Virus record (IMG/VR): IMGVR_UViG_3300049846_000568 | Location: 1 to 64,000 of that record | Reading direction: 5' to 3' (one strand) | Source of the DNA: a virus | Length of the DNA: 64,000 nucleotides | In this document: one piece after another, positions 60,294 to 64,000 of the stretch | Layout: every line of letters begins with the position of its first letter | Numbering within the stretch: the stretch's first letter is position 1 | Made by a program: the position numbers and the translations under genes | The notes under the pieces: generated by a model | The model's input: the letters and a program-made list of their open reading frames with translations, nothing else | Databases searched by the model: none | What the model was told of the DNA's origin: nothing

Positions 60294-60549
60294 CAACTGG
60301 AGTAAGCTCAATTGGTTCGTCGTCTTGTTCTCGTACTCCATATATCTTGACGTCAATCCCTTTAGGGAGGATGATGATCTGCTTGTTGACGTGCTCAAAT
60401 GCGCGATTAAGCTGATCTATCTGTTCATTGTCTAGCGGGAGATCGACATCCACAAGCATAAACTCGCTCCACTCTTTAGCGTGGAAGATGTCAATGACAG
60501 TTTCTTTGCCGTGCTCCTCATAGACATACAGCTTTACTTTAGATTTCAT
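60265..60549 (-). CDS. hypothetical protein, 94 aa
   Basis: ATG 60549. K-V-K-L-Y-V-Y-E-E-H start, similar to the M-K/R-x-Y proteins elsewhere. Acidic helix DNEQIDQLNRAFEHVNKQIII and a polar C-terminus. Overlaps both neighbours. Unknown. Confidence 0.58.
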   Translation of the reverse strand: MKSKVKLYVYEEHGKETVIDIFHAKEWSEFMLVDVDLPLDNEQIDQLNRAFEHVNKQIIILPKGIDVKIYGVREQDDEPIELTPVDESNIGVGS

Positions 60550-60757
60550 CCTCAAACTCTTCGGTGAACTGGTTATCCTGGTACTGGACCGCGATGGTAT
60601 CTGCGATATAGTTCCAACCGTCTGCCTCTTCGGTGCCCTCCCTATGCTGTAGGGCCAACTCCCTAAAGACGCTTACTAGGTAAGACCACGTATCAACGTC
60701 CAACACCACAAAGGATTCCCCTTCATATAGGGTCACCTTTCTTCTACTCCTGCTCAT
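60539..60757 (-). CDS. hypothetical protein, 72 aa
   Basis: ATG 60757. Basic start (SRSRRKVTLYEGE), then a beta-alpha unit (FVVLDVDTWSYLVSVFREL) and an acidic end. Belongs to the same small-protein set beside the glycan cluster. Unknown. Confidence 0.6.
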   Translation of the reverse strand: MSRSRRKVTLYEGESFVVLDVDTWSYLVSVFRELALQHREGTEEADGWNYIADTIAVQYQDNQFTEEFEDEI

Positions 60758-60992
60758 TCTTTTCCTTCTTTTTGTGAGCCTTTAATTCCGCTGCCTCTAC
60801 TTCTTCCTGTGGAAGCCTTCGCCAAACAAGCATCTTGTTGTCTGGCTCTACCGTCACGTAGTAGACGCGCTTGTCTGCTAGCGTGAACCCCTCAGGAGGC
60901 GGAGTACTGAGGGCGATATCCTTGCTTGCACAACCATATACTTGTGGGTCGTGCTCGTATACAATCAAGTAGTTTACCTTACCTGCTGGCAT
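60744..60992 (-). CDS. hypothetical protein, 82 aa
   Basis: ATG 60992. Strand-rich (KVNYLIVYEHDPQVYGCASKDIAL), then helix, then a lysine-rich tail (HKKKEKNEQE). One cysteine (C21). Overlaps the dCMP deaminase gene by 19 bases. Unknown. Confidence 0.6.
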   Translation of the reverse strand: MPAGKVNYLIVYEHDPQVYGCASKDIALSTPPPEGFTLADKRVYYVTVEPDNKMLVWRRLPQEEVEAAELKAHKKKEKNEQE

Positions 60993-61423
60993 AGAGTTAT
61001 ACCGTTATCCTTCATGAACTTTTCTACTCTTTCCCAGTCCTTATAGCTGGGATCGACAACATAGTGTACTTCCTCAACCGTGCTGTTCACTATCAACTTA
61101 GCGCAAGTATAGCATGGTGGTCCGTTGACAAACAGGATCTTGGGATCAGCTACGCAATTCAGGAATGCGTTTTGTTCTGCGTGAATTGCAATGCAATTAT
61201 CATAGTTAGAGCCCGATGGTGAGTTCTCTAGGAACCTAGGACACCCACCATCCTCACAATGCTCCATACCACTAGGACCACCGTTGTATCCCACACCAAC
61301 AACGCGATGACGGCCATCTAAGAGAACCGCCATATACCTACGCTTACCACACGTCGAGAAGATCTTCGCTCCAGCGATACAGAACTCCATATACTGGAGT
61401 CTCTTGTTAAGAGATAGCGACAA
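60974..61423 (-). CDS. dCMP/deoxycytidylate deaminase
   Basis: 149 residues; TTG 61423 includes the normal N-terminal helix (RLQYMEFCIAGAKIFSTC); an ATG at 61390 would delete part of it. Zinc site: IHAEQN (H-A-E, about 81-84) and PPCYTC (P-C-x-x-C, about 100-105), plus a first region GYNGGPSG. Deaminates dCMP to dUMP, the substrate of ThyX two genes away. Family sure; the cysteine-rich CEDGGC insert is also seen in phage enzymes. Confidence 0.88.
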   Translation of the reverse strand: MSLSLNKRLQYMEFCIAGAKIFSTCGKRRYMAVLLDGRHRVVGVGYNGGPSGMEHCEDGGCPRFLENSPSGSNYDNCIAIHAEQNAFLNCVADPKILFVNGPPCYTCAKLIVNSTVEEVHYVVDPSYKDWERVEKFMKDNGITLCQQVR

Positions 61424-61586
61424 GGCTGATCACCGCCAATGGTAAAAGTACGAGTGCGATGTAGATAAACTGTACTCTGCGCTCATCATGGGCTCTGGCA
61501 ATCAAGGTGATTACCCAAAGGAAAATGTACGCAATAACCACAGCGAGGACAGGCTGCCACCATGCTGTGATAGCGGCTATTACCAT
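61407..61586 (-). CDS. small two-helix membrane protein, 59 aa
   Basis: ATG 61586. Two hydrophobic helices, residues 3-29 (VIAAITAWWQPVLAVVIAYIFLW) and 40-58 (FIYIALVLLPLAVISLVAI), joined by a charged turn (RAHDERR). Could be a holin-like or membrane-anchoring peptide. Lies between the deaminase and ThyX genes, overlapping both by a few bases. Confidence 0.6.
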   Translation of the reverse strand: MVIAAITAWWQPVLAVVIAYIFLWVITLIARAHDERRVQFIYIALVLLPLAVISLVAIS

Positions 61587-62299
61587 GTCTTACCCTTCAT
61601 AAGCTCGTTGATTGTCACTGGGAATCGTGGCTGTACAAGTCTATAGATAGCCCGTGCGTAGTCCTGAATCTCCTTCTGTGCGTCATCTTCTAGGCGCTGA
61701 GCCAAGAAGAAGCATACAGACTGTAGACTTGCGGACCAACGATAGTTGGTGTATAGCGCATAGGCGGGGAGAAATAGGCGGGCCATCTCCGGCGCCACAC
61801 CAAGCTCCATAGCCCATGCGTATAGGTTGGCGGACTTTACAATGTGCTCCTGTAAAGCAGTTGTAACCTGTGTGCCCTCCCAAGGGCCAATTGGTCCCCC
61901 AGAACCCTGCTTACGATTGTCTGGCGCGCTTCTCCACTCATCTGAGGCTGGCTCATAGAACTCTGGCTCCATTGTCACATAGCGACGAGAAGCCTCGTTC
62001 CAGCCATCCATAGTGTGGTCCGATCCAACAATGTACTTCCAATGCTGGCGAGCAACTAGTAATGGTGCCTTAAACTCGAAAGTCATAAAGGCGTGGCGGA
62101 AAGGGCTCATGTGGCCTTCACGAATCAGAAAAGACAGAAGCCTAGCATCATTTGGGCCAAACTCATCACTCTCCTTTGCAAAGGATGCACGGGCGGCATT
62201 CACAACACTAAGGTCCGAACCCATCACATCTATAAGACGAACATACCCCTTATCAAGTACCGGGATATGTGATTCTCTCTTGTCAAATCCAGTTAACAT
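61580..62299 (-). CDS. thyX: flavin-dependent thymidylate synthase (ThyX)
   Basis: 239 residues. LVNAARASF-type region (SVVNAARASFAKESDEF), the central motif RQHWKYIVGSDHTMDGWNEASRRY (about 84-107), then a C-terminal helical part. The usual R-H-R-x7-S box is altered: this protein reads R-Q-H-W-K-Y-I-V-G... before N-E-A-S-R-R-Y, with several extra residues. It converts dUMP to dTMP using folate and FAD, common in actinobacteria and their phages. Family sure; the changed box may affect folate or substrate binding. Confidence 0.88.
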   Translation of the reverse strand: MLTGFDKRESHIPVLDKGYVRLIDVMGSDLSVVNAARASFAKESDEFGPNDARLLSFLIREGHMSPFRHAFMTFEFKAPLLVARQHWKYIVGSDHTMDGWNEASRRYVTMEPEFYEPASDEWRSAPDNRKQGSGGPIGPWEGTQVTTALQEHIVKSANLYAWAMELGVAPEMARLFLPAYALYTNYRWSASLQSVCFFLAQRLEDDAQKEIQDYARAIYRLVQPRFPVTINELMKGKTW

Positions 62300-62301
62300 T
62301 T

Positions 62302-62634
62302 CTACTCTTCTTCGTCGTCCTCGTCATCTTCGATGACAATGCTCTTTTCGAAATCATCTTCAAACACATGTATCAAGTCCCCCGCTATATCACACATCTG
62401 ACGCATCAACATGATGCTTGCGGGGGATAGATAGCCACTTTCTTCTACTACTTCATCTTCATCTTCGTCTTCAACGAGAGGGCATTCTACCATGTTTGCG
62501 GCGTACCTTGCAATTTCATCTAGGGCACTGGTGATAAGAGACATAGTAAGGACCAACTCTTCTAAGGTTGGCTGTTCCTGCTCGCCCATATCATTCTGAT
62601 TCATGATAGATTCAAACTGCTCGTCTTCGTTCAT
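62302..62634 (-). CDS. very acidic protein, 110 aa
   Basis: ATG 62634, two bases after the ribonucleotide reductase stop. D/E-rich segments (VEDEDEDEVVEE and EDDEDDEEE) with a helical middle (LVLTMSLITSALDEIARYAANM). No cysteine pair. Possibly a DNA mimic or an adaptor for the reductase; unknown. Confidence 0.6.
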   Translation of the reverse strand: MNEDEQFESIMNQNDMGEQEQPTLEELVLTMSLITSALDEIARYAANMVECPLVEDEDEDEVVEESGYLSPASIMLMRQMCDIAGDLIHVFEDDFEKSIVIEDDEDDEEE

Positions 62635-62635
62635 C

Positions 62636-64000
62636 TTACGCCTTTAGAGGAATCTCACATACATCATTAGCGCAGAACTTCTCACCCTCGGCGTCTAGCG
62701 CTGCGCCGTTGTATAGATCGTCCCACAGGATACCAAGTACGTTGCCGGTCTTGGTTTCCCACACATCCTCTGGAATGCGCTCGTAAGGCATCTGTGCGTA
62801 AGCCCCACCCTCTTCCAGCAGTGGAAGCATGCTGATGGACTTTAGCTGCCCATCAAAGGTGCGTAGAAGCGCACCAATCTGGTCCTTCTCATCATCCTGG
62901 AATGTGATGGTAACGGAAACCTGGTTGTCTGCCCAATAACGCTGTGCTAGAACAGCAAGGTTTGCCTTTTCCCACATAGAAACCTCGCGCTCTGTACGAA
63001 CCTGCGGACCTCTCGTTGGTAGCTCAACCACCATCGTGTTCTTGGGATCCATAACGTCGGGTTCGACGTGGTATCCAGCCATCTCAAGCGCACTCAGCAG
63101 TGGATCGTTGACTGCCAGTCTCATACGGCGAATATAAACATCTGCCGTAGGCCAGTGTACGCCTGGGGTTACCCCAAACAGTAGTGAAACGGTCCCAGAT
63201 GGCTTAACAGAGGTTGTCTTGATAGACTCGCGCACACCAAGCCAATCAGAGTATACGCGGTCATAACGTTGAACCTCATCATAGCCGCTGTTTAGCCATG
63301 TGCGTAGGTCTGTTTGACCGTGGCGCTCAGTGAATTGTGCGACACCCGAGACAGAGCAACCGATACGACGGTTACGCTGCATGATGGAGTTTGTCTCTGG
63401 CCAATGAGTCGGCAGTAGCGTAACAGACTTGGCATACAGATAAGCGACCTTGATGGTCCTCTTGTAGTCATCGAGCGTCTCGTGCTTAATGGGGAAGGTC
63501 TCAACCAGAGTGCAGCATTCAAAGGACTCTAGTGTCTGCTCACCGCATGGATTTGTGCCAGCAGCACGGTAATCGCGGTTATTCGGGGGATCAATTAGGC
63601 GACCATACTTACGGCATAGGTCCAGATAGATCAACCCTGGTTCACCATTGGCGGCGATACGCTCAGCAAGGTGGTCATAGTTGCCGCCTACCTCTGCGAA
63701 AACAGAGTTGTTTGATGTAAAGCCCCAACCATTGGGACCCATACGCTCAGGGTTGACCTCCCAATTCTTGAGATCAAGAAAGTCCTTATCATCTGCCGCG
63801 CCGAGGGCAATCTCCGCAGAACGACGTACATTACCAGCAACAACACACTTGCCGACAAGGTTCATCACATCAACAATATCTGTCGACGTAATGAAATCTC
63901 CCGCACGGCCACCCAAGATTTCACGAAGCTTTTCGTGCAGATCCTTTAACGGGGCATAGCCTGCTGCAATGCCTCCGAAACCCTTAATCGGCTCTCCAGC
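62636..64000 (-). CDS. nrdJ-like: class II ribonucleotide reductase (adenosylcobalamin type), partial
   Basis: 455 codons visible; the start is beyond the right edge. Motifs: GEPIKGFGG near the edge, IVDVMNLVGKCVVAGNVRRSAEI, NPCGEQTLESFECCT (the N-P-C-G-E box and active-site cysteines), GVAQFTERHG, and PSGTVSLLFGVTPGVH. These are class II RTPR (NrdJ) features rather than class I or III. It makes deoxynucleotides and needs vitamin B12, which actinobacterial hosts usually supply. The C-terminal cysteine pair (CANDVC) fits regeneration of the active site. Confidence 0.9.
   Translation of the reverse strand, partial: AGEPIKGFGGIAAGYAPLKDLHEKLREILGGRAGDFITSTDIVDVMNLVGKCVVAGNVRRSAEIALGAADDKDFLDLKNWEVNPERMGPNGWGFTSNNSVFAEVGGNYDHLAERIAANGEPGLIYLDLCRKYGRLIDPPNNRDYRAAGTNPCGEQTLESFECCTLVETFPIKHETLDDYKRTIKVAYLYAKSVTLLPTHWPETNSIMQRNRRIGCSVSGVAQFTERHGQTDLRTWLNSGYDEVQRYDRVYSDWLGVRESIKTTSVKPSGTVSLLFGVTPGVHWPTADVYIRRMRLAVNDPLLSALEMAGYHVEPDVMDPKNTMVVELPTRGPQVRTEREVSMWEKANLAVLAQRYWADNQVSVTITFQDDEKDQIGALLRTFDGQLKSISMLPLLEEGGAYAQMPYERIPEDVWETKTGNVLGILWDDLYNGAALDAEGEKFCANDVCEIPLKA

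Noticed and set aside
1-64000. CRISPR arrays, insertion sequences, integrase or attachment sites
   Set aside because: No regularly spaced repeats, no transposase or integrase motifs and no tRNA-end duplications were seen.

Overview
This window is part of the genome of a large, lytic-looking tailed bacteriophage that infects an actinobacterium. Support for the host: a WhiB-type iron-sulfur protein, a ThyX thymidylate synthase, a coenzyme-B12 (class II) ribonucleotide reductase, sigma70-type promoters and one apparently leaderless mRNA. Support for a phage: about 130 tightly packed genes with ATGA/TAATG overlaps, 18 tRNA genes scattered among tiny genes, a phage-type replisome, an endolysin, and no ribosomal or housekeeping genes. 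Base composition is near 50% GC except for one GC-rich patch. From memory this resembles large, tRNA-rich Streptomyces phages, but that placement is inference. No capsid, portal, terminase or tail genes were recognised here, so the structural module lies outside the window.

Layout. Bases 1-35942 are read on the + strand. Bases 1-5705 hold a partial gene, two tRNAs, small unknown genes, RNase H and WhiB. Bases 5710-17779 hold the most unusual block: an apparently complete ubiquitin-like conjugation pathway, with an E1/ThiF enzyme, a ubiquitin-like protein, a JAMM/JAB isopeptidase, three proteins with an E2-like active-site motif, many zinc knuckles and a Ycf46-like AAA+ ATPase. The JAB gene ends in a canonical -1 frameshift heptamer that would fuse it to a zinc-ribbon protein. 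Bases 17783-20286 begin with a sigma70-like promoter and hold a MerR-like regulator, SSB and a uracil-DNA-glycosylase-like protein. Bases 20277-35942 mix tRNAs with many small genes, including a phosphoribosyltransferase, two metallophosphoesterases, a staphylococcal-type nuclease and an RlaP-type nucleotidyltransferase, and contain a recombined GC-rich insert near 25.1-26.1 kb. A strong hairpin at 35942-35985 ends this transcription unit.

Bases 36008-64000 are read mainly on the - strand. Near the convergence point are lysis genes (alpha/beta hydrolase, amidase), a membrane-anchored PAS protein and a small two-gene + strand island led by a dNMP kinase. Upstream of these (higher coordinates) come a second -1 frameshift gene, a sigma factor, nucleases, a C-family DNA polymerase, an archaeo-eukaryotic-type primase, an HD phosphohydrolase, a catalytically degenerate RecB/Cas4-like protein and a DnaB-like helicase. 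Then comes a glycosyltransferase/methyltransferase/sugar-reductase cluster (53.4-60.2 kb), and finally nucleotide metabolism (MazG-like, dCMP deaminase, ThyX, ribonucleotide reductase).

How it works together: the right half supplies replication and dNTPs, plus a glycan-building set. The left half supplies tRNAs that may offset the codon difference from a GC-rich host, together with a protein-conjugation system whose targets are unknown. Functions were assigned by reading motifs, with no database searches.
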